A stretch of 40,257 nt of DNA. Origin: Bacteroidota bacterium. GTDB taxonomy: Bacteria; Bacteroidota; Bacteroidia; 2-12-FULL-35-15. Of the stretch, positions 1-7,841 are shown in pieces. The stretch is taken from contig JAHEYB010000031.1 of assembly GCA_023251805.1 (NCBI GenBank), forward strand, positions 1 to 40,257, written 5' to 3'. The notes below the pieces were generated by a model. The model was not told the DNA's origin, did not search any database, and saw only the letters and a program-made list of their open reading frames with translations. Every line of letters starts with the position of its first letter. Within the stretch, counting starts at the first letter, position 1. Position numbers and translations under genes: made by a program.

Positions 1-165
1 AAACTAACTATTTTATTAGTTGACAAAGAATATTTATTGCCGGTAAGCAATAAAGTATTTGATGACCAAGGGTTATTTGAAACTTACGAATACCAAGATT
101 TACAAGTAAATACGCCTATTCTTCCTGAGGAATTTACAAAAGATTACAAAGATTATAATTTTTAA
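1..165 (+). CDS. C-terminal fragment of a LolA-like / DUF1571-like protein (5' end outside window)
   Basis: An open frame enters from the left edge in frame 1 and stops at TAA 163-165, giving the last 54 residues of a protein. The tail is acidic and aromatic, ending in FTKDYKDYNF. This ending resembles what I recall from Bacteroidota periplasmic outer-membrane lipoprotein-sorting-like (DUF1571/LolA-type) proteins, in which a beta-sheet half barrel ends with a short charged tail. The fragment is too short to prove the family. It is followed by a palindromic repeat and then by the convergent polA gene, so it is the last gene of its transcript. Confidence 0.5.
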   Translation, partial: KLTILLVDKEYLLPVSNKVFDDQGLFETYEYQDLQVNTPILPEEFTKDYKDYNF

Positions 166-192
166 AGAAACTCTCAACCCATTCATGTTATA

Positions 193-284
193 GATTGCTT
201 CGTTCCTCGCAATGACGTTCTTTTTATGAGATGTTATATCAGAACGTCATTGCGAGTCACGCATTTTCGCGGGATGTGGCAATC
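193..284. repeat. Large imperfect palindrome, CGTCATTGCGAG family
   Basis: The arm 206-221 (CTCGCAATGACGTTCT) is exactly complementary to 241-256 (AGAACGTCATTGCGAG). The pairing resumes further out as GATTGC 193-198 with GCAATC 279-284. It fills the gap between the convergent ends of the LolA-like fragment and polA, so it may also work as a bidirectional terminator or mRNA end. It shares its arm sequence with the perfect 26-bp inverted repeat at 18645-18717 but joins the arms in the opposite order. Such short palindromic intergenic repeats are common in Bacteroidota genomes. Confidence 0.8.
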
Positions 285-306
285 TCTCATGATAAGGAGT
301 ATAATT

Positions 307-3156
307 CTAGTGGGCCTCTAACCAATTTTTTCCAACTCCCATTCCTACTTCCATTGGTATAGTTAAGGACGGAATTGCATTTTTCATTCTGTTTTCAATA
401 ATTGGTTTTACAATTTCCAATTCTTCTTTTAATACATCAAATACTAACTCATCGTGCACTTGCAAAAGCATTTTCGATTTGATTCCTTTAGCAATAAAAT
501 CCTTATGAATATTAATCATTGCAATTTTTAACATGTCGGCAGCACTACCTTGAATGGGGGAATTGATAGCATTCCGCTCCGCATAACCACGAACAGTATG
601 ATTGCTAGAATTGATGTCACGTAAATACCTTCTTCTTCCCATAATGGTTTCTACATACCCCTTTTCACGTGCATTTTCAATACTTTCATCCATATACGAT
701 TTTATACGAGGGTATTTTTCGAAATAATTTTCGATGATAGATGCCGCTTCTTTGCGCGGAATGTTTAATCGTTCGGATAATCCAAAAGCTGAAATACCAT
801 AAATAATTCCAAAGTTCACCATCTTTGCATTTCTTCGCATGTCGGAAGTCACATCTTCTAAGGCAACGTTATATACCTTTGCAGCTGTAGCTTTGTGAAT
901 GTCTTGTCCCGACTGAAAAGCTTCAATCATTCCTTCATCTTTACTTAACTCTGCAATAATTCTTAATTCGATTTGAGAATAATCGGCAGATAGTAAAACA
1001 TGATTTTCATCTCTTGCAACAAATGCTTTTCTAATTTCTCTACCGCGCTCAGTACGAATCGGAATGTTTTGCAAGTTTGGATTATCAGAGCTCAAGCGAC
1101 CCGTAACAGCAACTACCTGATTATAGGAAGTGTGAATACGATTGGTGTTTGGATTTACCAATTCAGGCAAAGTATCTACATAGGTATTTTTTAGTTTTAC
1201 CAATTCGCGGTAATCCAATATTTTTCCAACAATTTCATGTTTTCCAACTAATTTCACTAAAATTTCTTCACCGGTGGCATATTGCCCTGTTTTTGTTTTT
1301 TTTGGTTTTTCTGCTATTTGCAATACTTCAAACAAAATATCTCCAACTTGCTTTGGAGAAGAGATATTAAATGGTGTTCCGGCCAATGTTTGAATTTCGG
1401 TATCAACTTTTAAAATATCTTTTTCTAATTCCTGTGATAATTCTTTTAATGCATTTTTATCTAATGCAATTCCTTCTCCTTCCATTGCAGCCAAAACAGT
1501 GATGAGTGGAATTTCAACTTCTTCAAATAATTTTTTAGTAGCAGGCTCTTTCAACATACCTACAAATTTATTTTTTAATTGAAGTGTGATGTCAGCATCT
1601 TCAGCGGCATATTCTTTAATGTCTTCAATAGGAACAGCGCGCATACTAATTTGCCCTTTTCCTTTTTTACCAATAAGCGTTTCAATTGAAACAGGAGAAT
1701 AATTTAAATAGGTTTCTGCCAACACATTCATGTTGTGACGCATTTCGGGTTGAATTAAAAAATGAGCAACCATTGTATCAAATAATTTTCCTCTGACACT
1801 AATGTTATATTTTTTTAATACGGAAAGGTCGTACTTAATATTCTGACCAATAAGCATGATTTTTTCACTTTCCAAAACCGATTTAAATTCATCAACAATT
1901 TGTTGGGTTTCTTTTTGATTTTCAGGAACAGGAATATAATATGCTTCTGTAGGTTTAAACGAAAAAGAGATTCCCACCAACTCGGCAGTATGTGCATCCA
2001 ATCCTGTTGTTTCGGTATCAAAACAAATTTCCGATTGTTTACTTAATTCTGAAATGAGTTGCGCTCTTTTTTCTTTTGTATCTATTAAATGATAGGTATG
2101 AGCAACATCTTTTATCGTATCGAAACTTTTCGGAGCTTCTGATTCTTCTTCAGAAACTTCTATCAACACTTCTGTTTCTGTTGCAGCGCCAAACATGTCT
2201 ATTTGATCCGGATTTGTTTTTACTGCTTTCGGAGCTTTTCCTTTTTCTACTTTTTGCTCAGAAGAAGAAGAAAGTCCTTCTCCTAATATTTGTTCCGCCA
2301 ATCTTCTAAATTCAAGTTCATTAAAAAGTTCTCTCAACGCCTCTCTATTGGGCTCACTCATCTCCAATGCTTTTTCATCTAACTCCACAGGAACATCGCA
2401 AATAATTGTCGCCAACCATTTTGATTGTATCGCTTTTTCTTTATTTTGCTCTACTTTTTCTTTTAGTTTACCCTTTAGTTTATCTGTATTCTGAAGCAAA
2501 TTTTCAATTGTGTCAAACTCTTTGATGAGCTTAATCGCAGTTACTTCACCTACACCGGGAATACCAGGGATGTTATCTACTTTATCGCCCATCAATCCCA
2601 AAATATCAATCAGTTGATCTACATTTTTGATGTCCCACTTTTTACAAACTTCTGGGATACCCATTATTTCCACTCCATTTCCTAAACGAGCAGGTTTGTA
2701 AATAAAAATATTTTCTGAAACCAGCTGACCGTAATCTTTATCAGGAGTCATCATATAAGTTGTAAACCCTTGCTTTTCCGCCATCTTTGCCAATGTACCA
2801 ATCACATCGTCCGCTTCGTAACCGGGTTTTGCTATCACAGGAATATTAAATCCTTCAATCACTTTTATAATATAAGGAATGGCCAATGATAAATCCTCTG
2901 GCATTTCTTCACGATTGGCTTTATATTCGGTGAATTCAACATGTCGAACTGTTTGCTCAGGCGTATCAAAAACAACTGCAATATGAGATGGTTTTTCTTT
3001 CTTCAAAACTTCTAACAATGTATTTGTAAAACCTAATACCGCAGAAGTATTTAACCCTTTTGAGTTGATTCTATGGTTGTTTGCAAAAGCAAAATAGGCA
3101 CGATAGATAAGTGCAAAAGCGTCAAGCAAAAAAAGTTTTTTATTGTTTTCCGACAT
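307..3156 (-). CDS. polA: DNA polymerase I
   Basis: Full-length 949-residue Pol I with all three domains. The 5' nuclease occupies about 1-290 (ADDVIG near 115, helix-hairpin-helix GIPGVGE near 198-204). A linker of about 50 charged residues follows. The 3'-5' proofreading domain is intact: FDTETTGL at 379-386, an NxxxD exo II motif in GQNIKYD, and YAAED. The polymerase domain has motif A (SADYSQIELR), motif B (RRNAKMVNFGIIYG) and motif C (QVHDELVF) near the C-terminus. It fills gaps and removes RNA primers in replication and repair. The start is ATG at 3156. Convergent with the gene on its left; the secreted-protein gene upstream (3289-3855) has its own terminator, so polA is probably monocistronic. 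Confidence 0.98.
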   Translation of the reverse strand: MSENNKKLFLLDAFALIYRAYFAFANNHRINSKGLNTSAVLGFTNTLLEVLKKEKPSHIAVVFDTPEQTVRHVEFTEYKANREEMPEDLSLAIPYIIKVIEGFNIPVIAKPGYEADDVIGTLAKMAEKQGFTTYMMTPDKDYGQLVSENIFIYKPARLGNGVEIMGIPEVCKKWDIKNVDQLIDILGLMGDKVDNIPGIPGVGEVTAIKLIKEFDTIENLLQNTDKLKGKLKEKVEQNKEKAIQSKWLATIICDVPVELDEKALEMSEPNREALRELFNELEFRRLAEQILGEGLSSSSEQKVEKGKAPKAVKTNPDQIDMFGAATETEVLIEVSEEESEAPKSFDTIKDVAHTYHLIDTKEKRAQLISELSKQSEICFDTETTGLDAHTAELVGISFSFKPTEAYYIPVPENQKETQQIVDEFKSVLESEKIMLIGQNIKYDLSVLKKYNISVRGKLFDTMVAHFLIQPEMRHNMNVLAETYLNYSPVSIETLIGKKGKGQISMRAVPIEDIKEYAAEDADITLQLKNKFVGMLKEPATKKLFEEVEIPLITVLAAMEGEGIALDKNALKELSQELEKDILKVDTEIQTLAGTPFNISSPKQVGDILFEVLQIAEKPKKTKTGQYATGEEILVKLVGKHEIVGKILDYRELVKLKNTYVDTLPELVNPNTNRIHTSYNQVVAVTGRLSSDNPNLQNIPIRTERGREIRKAFVARDENHVLLSADYSQIELRIIAELSKDEGMIEAFQSGQDIHKATAAKVYNVALEDVTSDMRRNAKMVNFGIIYGISAFGLSERLNIPRKEAASIIENYFEKYPRIKSYMDESIENAREKGYVETIMGRRRYLRDINSSNHTVRGYAERNAINSPIQGSAADMLKIAMINIHKDFIAKGIKSKMLLQVHDELVFDVLKEELEIVKPIIENRMKNAIPSLTIPMEVGMGVGKNWLEAH

Positions 3157-3239
3157 GATGAGTATAATTAAATAGGGTATAAAAATAACTCAAATAAGTT
3201 AGCTATTACGAAGTGTTTAAAAGTATTTGGGAAATAAAA

Positions 3240-3269
3240 AAAGCCCGGAGGTTTAACGCTCCGAGCTTT
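3240..3269 (-). terminator. Rho-independent terminator of the secreted-protein gene
   Basis: Hairpin AAAGC-C-CGGAG / CTCCG-A-GCTTT with an 8-nt loop. Read leftward it is followed by a run of T (A-run 3232-3242 on the plus strand). It lies 20 nt after the stop of the gene at 3289-3855 and insulates it from polA. Confidence 0.85.
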
Positions 3270-3288
3270 CAATAATTAGTACTTTTTA

Positions 3289-3855
3289 CTAGTTGGTTGT
3301 TGCTTTATTATAAGCATTAAACAACTCTACAATGTTTTCATATTCGTATTTTTTGTCGGCCAGAGCCTTTACAATTTCTTGATTATCGGACATCACTTCT
3401 TCCACTTGCTTTTTAAATTTTCCGGATTTAATTTTTACGAAAGCTCCATTGATTTTTTCCATATAGTAATCGGACTTCACCTTTAAATCATTCATCTGCA
3501 ACACTTCCACTTGAGATTCGTACAAATTAACCGTACCGACCGACAATCGCTTCACAAAAACCTGTTCTCCATCCACATTGCGGGAAACGAATGTAACGCC
3601 ATCCACACAATATTCCTTAATTTTTGTTGGGTTATACGTTTTTATTTCTGCGCCCTCTTTTTTGCGATAAGCTGCCTTAGCAAAATTATCAAAATCACGC
3701 TTCGGGTTCTTTTTAATTTCACCCTTAATTGTATCACCGGTTAAATTAATCACATACCCTGGGAAATATTTCGCCTGAGCAAATGCATTCAAGTTAAAAG
3801 CTAAAACTACAGCCACCACAACTATAGCATTAGAGAAAAGCCTGTTTATTTTCAT
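3289..3855 (-). CDS. Secreted protein of unknown function
   Basis: 188 residues. The N-terminus is a classical signal peptide: MKINRLF, a hydrophobic stretch to about residue 24, and AFAQ as the likely cleavage site. The mature part is lysine-rich (pI probably basic) and begins with KYFPGYVINLTGDTIKGEIK, a pattern I associate with small Bacteroidota periplasmic proteins of unknown function ('GYVxxxxGDTxxGxI'). No catalytic motif was recognised. It has its own terminator downstream and a plausible promoter upstream, so it is a single-gene unit between polA and the divergent L,D-transpeptidase gene. The function is not known. Confidence 0.85.
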   Translation of the reverse strand: MKINRLFSNAIVVVAVVLAFNLNAFAQAKYFPGYVINLTGDTIKGEIKKNPKRDFDNFAKAAYRKKEGAEIKTYNPTKIKEYCVDGVTFVSRNVDGEQVFVKRLSVGTVNLYESQVEVLQMNDLKVKSDYYMEKINGAFVKIKSGKFKKQVEEVMSDNQEIVKALADKKYEYENIVELFNAYNKATTN

Positions 3856-3896
3856 AAAATAGATTAAAAATTAATTATCCTGTTTTTTAGCAGGGA

Positions 3897-3925
3897 CAAA
3901 ATAAGAAGAAAATCAATAGAACAAA
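3897..3925 (-). promoter_or_regulatory. Probable promoter for the secreted-protein gene
   Basis: Read leftward: TTTG (3922-3925), 18 nt, then TATTTTG (3897-3903). This is close to the Bacteroidota -33 TTTG / -7 TAnnTTTG pattern, one base short in the -7 box. It lies 41 nt upstream of the start codon. Confidence 0.4.
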
Positions 3926-4061
3926 CTAGTGCCGTTAAAAACTTTGGTCAATTGTTAACAACTTATTAGGTTGAAGAGAGGCCATCAGTAAGGCTCTTTT
4001 GAAATACAAGCATTAAAATACAAGAAAAATAGTGCTTTCCACCAATATGAAAGCAATTTTG

Positions 4062-4069
4062 TAAATTTG
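4062..4069 (+). promoter_or_regulatory. -7 box of the L,D-transpeptidase gene
   Basis: TAAATTTG matches TAnnTTTG and lies 16 nt before the TTG start at 4086. No convincing TTTG is seen at the -33 position. Confidence 0.35.
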
Positions 4070-4085
4070 AACAAAAATTCATCCT

Positions 4086-5870
4086 TTGAATTCCTACCGA
4101 TTTTTATTACTCCTTTTTTTTGTTACAATCGTAATTGGTTGTAACAAATGTTCTGAAGAAAAACCAACAGAAATTGTTCTCGTAGAAAAGCCTGAAATGG
4201 TAAATGAAGAAGTTGGCAAACTCATTACTAAAAAATTAACCGGCATAGATACTTCAACGATTTTACTGATAGAAAACGATAGTTTATTTGCCACAAAATT
4301 TGTAGCCGACTTTTATACTCAAAGAAAATTTACTGTCGCATTTACAGATAAAGGTATTCTTACAAAACAAGGCGATACGCTTTTAGATGTCATTGAAAGT
4401 GCCGAAAAGTATGGCTTAATAGTTGAAGATTACCATTATTCTAAAATACTTGCGCTGTTAAAAACAGCGCAAGACAGCACCACTAATAAGTTTGATGCAG
4501 TTAAAATTTCCAGCGCTGATTTATTGCTCACCGATGCCTTTTTTACAATGGCTGTTCATATCAATAAAGGTCGTTTAAATGCTGATAGCTTAACAGTAGA
4601 ATGGAAAGCGAATCAGTTAGACACAAATATTGTCAACATTTTAAATATAGTAATAGAAAAAAATAAAATTCGTTCAGCGATTGATTCTCTTGAACCACAA
4701 AACGATTATTATCAAGCGCTCAAACTTTCTCTGAAAAATTTCCAGTATGAATTTAAGGACATTGATTGGGATAGTATTGCAGATAGAAACTCTGACTCAA
4801 CAACATTTATAGCGAGAGTAAAAGAGCGACTGATTAAGAGCCACGATTACTTTGATGATTTTTCTGTCTCCGATTCCAACAGATTATATAGAGCTTCAAA
4901 AAACAAACAAAACTTTGTGTTAACAGAAGCGCTAAAGGATTCTATCAAATTAGAAAAGTCGATAAAAAATTTCCAATGTAGAAATAATTTGACGGAAGAT
5001 GGAAAAATTGGCAAACTCACGTTCAAAGCAATGCAAAGAACCAAACAAGATTGCATCAATCAAATTGCATTAAACATGGAACGTTGGCGGTGGTCGAAAA
5101 CACCTGTTGAAAAACAATATGTATGGGTGAATATTCCAAAGTTTGAAATGAAAGTAATTGAAAAAGACACACTAGTAATGAAGTCGCGCGTTATCATTGG
5201 CGCACCCGACCATCAAACACCTTTATTAAAAAGCACCATTCGTTATTTTTTAATTTATCCCTATTGGACTGTTCCGTTTAGTATTGCCACAAAAGAAATT
5301 TTACCCATTTTAAAACGTGATACTTCTTATTTGAGGAGGAAACATTTTGAAGTATTAGATGGAAACAATAAAGTGGTGGACCCATCCAACATAAAATGGA
5401 AAAGATATACAAAAACATATTTTCCGTGGCGATTGCGTCAGGGTATTGGTGAAGACAATTCATTGGGAATTCTAAAATTTAATTTTGAAAATAAATACGG
5501 TGTATACATGCATGATACTGATAGTCGTAAATTATTTAACAGAGAAATGCGCGCCATGAGCCACGGTTGTTGCCGATTAGAAAAATTTATGGACTTTGCG
5601 CAATTTTTAATTCGTGACGATAGTGTTAAATATCCTGTAGATTCATTAATTTCAGATATTGCAAAAGAAGAACAAAAATATGTCTACATCAAAAAACCAA
5701 TTGCACTTTACATCAATTATTTTACTGCAGAAGTAGACGAATACAGTGAACTACATTTTTTTATTGACGTTTACAAAAGAGATGAGAAAATGATGAAAGC
5801 ATTGAGAAGAGGGAGAAAGAATATTTCAAGCAAGGCTAGCGCAGCCAAACAAGAGTCTAAACCTGATTAA
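4086..5870 (+). CDS. Lipoprotein L,D-transpeptidase (YcbB-type, YkuD domain)
   Basis: 594 residues. It begins with TTG; the first residues form a lipoprotein signal with lipobox VIGC and acylated Cys19, which fixes this start. The order fits the YcbB-type family: an N-terminal scaffold domain (about 40-230), a peptidoglycan-binding helix bundle (around IKNFQCRNNLTEDGKIG, near 300), then the YkuD catalytic domain (about 345-520). The catalytic motif is SHGCCR with His493, Cys495 and Arg497. It makes 3-3 cross-links in peptidoglycan or attaches proteins to it, in the periplasm, probably anchored to a membrane. The long basic C-terminal tail (about 560-594) is of unknown use. Its stop codon overlaps that of hflX. 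Confidence 0.93.
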   Translation: MNSYRFLLLLFFVTIVIGCNKCSEEKPTEIVLVEKPEMVNEEVGKLITKKLTGIDTSTILLIENDSLFATKFVADFYTQRKFTVAFTDKGILTKQGDTLLDVIESAEKYGLIVEDYHYSKILALLKTAQDSTTNKFDAVKISSADLLLTDAFFTMAVHINKGRLNADSLTVEWKANQLDTNIVNILNIVIEKNKIRSAIDSLEPQNDYYQALKLSLKNFQYEFKDIDWDSIADRNSDSTTFIARVKERLIKSHDYFDDFSVSDSNRLYRASKNKQNFVLTEALKDSIKLEKSIKNFQCRNNLTEDGKIGKLTFKAMQRTKQDCINQIALNMERWRWSKTPVEKQYVWVNIPKFEMKVIEKDTLVMKSRVIIGAPDHQTPLLKSTIRYFLIYPYWTVPFSIATKEILPILKRDTSYLRRKHFEVLDGNNKVVDPSNIKWKRYTKTYFPWRLRQGIGEDNSLGILKFNFENKYGVYMHDTDSRKLFNREMRAMSHGCCRLEKFMDFAQFLIRDDSVKYPVDSLISDIAKEEQKYVYIKKPIALYINYFTAEVDEYSELHFFIDVYKRDEKMMKALRRGRKNISSKASAAKQESKPD

Positions 5871-7069
5871 TACAAAAATTTATTATACGGGTATCTCTTT
5901 TGATGTAAGTCTTTCACTTTATCGTAAAGTGTTTTTTTGAAGGCATCAATGTTTTGTTTTTCAACCGCAGAAATAAACAAACATTCGTCATGTAATTTAT
6001 TCATCCATGTTTTTTTCAAATCGTTCAGACTCAAATTCTTTTTAGTACTTGGCGTTAAATCATCTTCCTCTTTTTCATCAAAAACAAAAGCATCAATTTT
6101 ATTAAAAACTAGCAGTACAGGTTTGTCGCCAGCGCCAATATCTGTTAGGGTTTGATTCACAACATTTATTTGATCTTCAAAACCCGAATGAGAAATATCT
6201 ACCACATGAATTAAAACATCTGCCTCACGCACTTCATCTAATGTTGATTTAAAAGATTCTACCAGTGTAGTAGGAAGTTTACGAATAAATCCTACTGTAT
6301 CTGACAATAAAAAAGGAAGATTTTCAATTATTACTTTTCTAACCGTTGTATCTAATGTGGCGAACAATTTATTTTCGGCAAACACCTCACTTTTGCTCAA
6401 CATATTCATAATTGTAGATTTTCCAACATTGGTATAGCCTACCAAAGCAACTCGAATCATATCGCCTCTATTTTTACGCTGCGTTTCCATTTGACGGTCG
6501 ATTACTTTCAATCGTTCCTTCAAAAAAGCAATTCTATCGCGTACAATTCGTCTGTCTGTTTCAATCTCCGTTTCTCCGGCTCCTTTCATACCAATACCTC
6601 CTTTGATACGATCCAAGTGATCCCACATTTTTGTTAAGCGTGGCAATAAATAAATAGATTGCGCCAATTCAACTTGTGTTTTGGCATGAGCGGAACGTGC
6701 ACGAGCAGCAAAAATATCGAGAATCAATCGTGTACGGTCCACAACTTTTACTCTGATTTCCTTTTCGGTATTAATTTCTTTCTCGAGATTTCTTTGTTGA
6801 GCGGGAGATAATTCATCATCAAAAATAACGATGTCAACTCCATTTTCTAAAACGTAGGTTTTTACATCATTTAGTTTTCCAGCACCAATGAATGTTCGCG
6901 AATCGGGATGTTCTAATCGTTGTGTGTAACGTTTGAGTACTTTTGCTCCGGCAGTGTCTGCTAAAAATTCCAACTCATCCAAATATTCTTTGGCTGTATT
7001 TTCATCCTGACTTCTATTAATCAATCCGACTAAAATTGCTGTTTCCTGCTTCTTCCCTGTATCGTACAT
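5867..7069 (-). CDS. hflX: GTPase HflX
   Basis: 400 residues, normal for the family. The N-terminal HflX domain (about 10-190) contains the glycine-rich IGAGKL and GGIGMKGAGE segments. The G domain follows: P-loop GYTNVGKST (211-219), G3 DTVGF (257-261), G4 NKID (323-326). HflX binds the 50S ribosome and splits stalled ribosomes in GTP-dependent fashion. It starts at ATG 7069. The last base pairs overlap the convergent L,D-transpeptidase gene: the two stop codons share the palindrome TTAA at 5867-5870. The cytochrome c gene upstream on the same strand ends 45 bp away, so the two may be cotranscribed. Confidence 0.97.
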   Translation of the reverse strand: MYDTGKKQETAILVGLINRSQDENTAKEYLDELEFLADTAGAKVLKRYTQRLEHPDSRTFIGAGKLNDVKTYVLENGVDIVIFDDELSPAQQRNLEKEINTEKEIRVKVVDRTRLILDIFAARARSAHAKTQVELAQSIYLLPRLTKMWDHLDRIKGGIGMKGAGETEIETDRRIVRDRIAFLKERLKVIDRQMETQRKNRGDMIRVALVGYTNVGKSTIMNMLSKSEVFAENKLFATLDTTVRKVIIENLPFLLSDTVGFIRKLPTTLVESFKSTLDEVREADVLIHVVDISHSGFEDQINVVNQTLTDIGAGDKPVLLVFNKIDAFVFDEKEEDDLTPSTKKNLSLNDLKKTWMNKLHDECLFISAVEKQNIDAFKKTLYDKVKDLHQKRYPYNKFLY

Positions 7070-7114
7070 TCTTAGTAAGGATGAGTTATGAATAATGTTA
7101 TGAGTTAAACTCGC

Positions 7115-7726
7115 TTACTTTTTGAGTGCTTGTGTATATTCAGCAATTGCTTTTATCTGTTCTGGGCTTAACATTGATTCAAAAGGGGTCATTGCATTTT
7201 TTCCATTTTTAATAATGTCAATTCTTGCATTCACATCCATGGTTGAAACAGATAAATCTTTTGCGCCCATCAAATTTAATTTACCGTCAGCTCCGTGACA
7301 TTTTTCACAACTTGCAATATAAAGTTCTTGTCCGTTTATAGTACTTTCAGAAATCGTTTCCATACTTTTTGATTTTTGCTTTTTACTCATTTCAGCCAAA
7401 CCGTAAGCAGTAATAATTAGCAATAGAGAAGCAACAGCCAACATCTTATTTTTCTTTTTAAAACCAATAACAGCTAATGGAATTGAAAGCAACACCGCAA
7501 CAATTTTTATAATTAGCAAGGATTTTATTTCAGGAAGCTGAGTCATCATATAAATTCCTGTTCCTAAAAACAAGAAACTAACGATCATTTCTGGTACTTT
7601 TACACCTTTCGAAAATTTAGTAAGTGCTTCTTCCTTATTCATCAACAGCAATGTTGTTTTGATTAAATAAATTGCCAGAAATAATATAACTGTCAATAAG
7701 TGCGTGTGGCGAATTCCCGTTTCCAT
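7115..7726 (-). CDS. SirB2-like membrane domain fused to cytochrome c
   Basis: 203 residues. Residues 1-110 form about four membrane segments starting with RHTHLLTVILFLAIYLIK, as in SirB2-family membrane proteins. After a short linker comes a class I cytochrome c domain: heme-binding CEKCH at 140-144 and a probable axial Met179 in NAMTP. Heme would be attached outside the cytoplasmic membrane, so this is a membrane-anchored electron carrier. The partner is not evident; no oxidase gene is nearby. It may be cotranscribed with hflX. The SirB2 label rests on the membrane pattern and is less certain than the cytochrome part. Confidence 0.88.
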   Translation of the reverse strand: METGIRHTHLLTVILFLAIYLIKTTLLLMNKEEALTKFSKGVKVPEMIVSFLFLGTGIYMMTQLPEIKSLLIIKIVAVLLSIPLAVIGFKKKNKMLAVASLLLIITAYGLAEMSKKQKSKSMETISESTINGQELYIASCEKCHGADGKLNLMGAKDLSVSTMDVNARIDIIKNGKNAMTPFESMLSPEQIKAIAEYTQALKK

Positions 7727-7747
7727 TTTTTGAATTTTTTATCAGTT

Positions 7748-7755
7748 CAAAAGTA
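7748..7755 (-). promoter_or_regulatory. -7 box of the cytochrome c gene
   Basis: Read leftward TACTTTTG, a full TAnnTTTG match, 21 nt before the ATG at 7726. The -33 element is not clear. Confidence 0.4.
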
Positions 7756-7814
7756 GTAAAAATCTGCTGATTTTACCGCTCATACAATTTTAAAGGAAAA
7801 TCAGTATAAAATGC

Positions 7815-7822
7815 TATTTTTG
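7815..7822 (+). promoter_or_regulatory. -7 box of the large amidohydrolase gene
   Basis: TATTTTTG matches TAnnTTTG and lies 19 nt before the ATG at 7842. A TTTT at 7788-7791 is 23 nt upstream, slightly too far for a standard -33 element. Confidence 0.4.
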
Positions 7823-7841
7823 TTTAGAACAATCATAACCT

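Noticed and set aside
5867..5870. Stop codons of convergent genes sharing TTAA (also at 13102-13105)
   Set aside because: Common in compact AT-rich genomes; noted in the gene entries but not of special interest.
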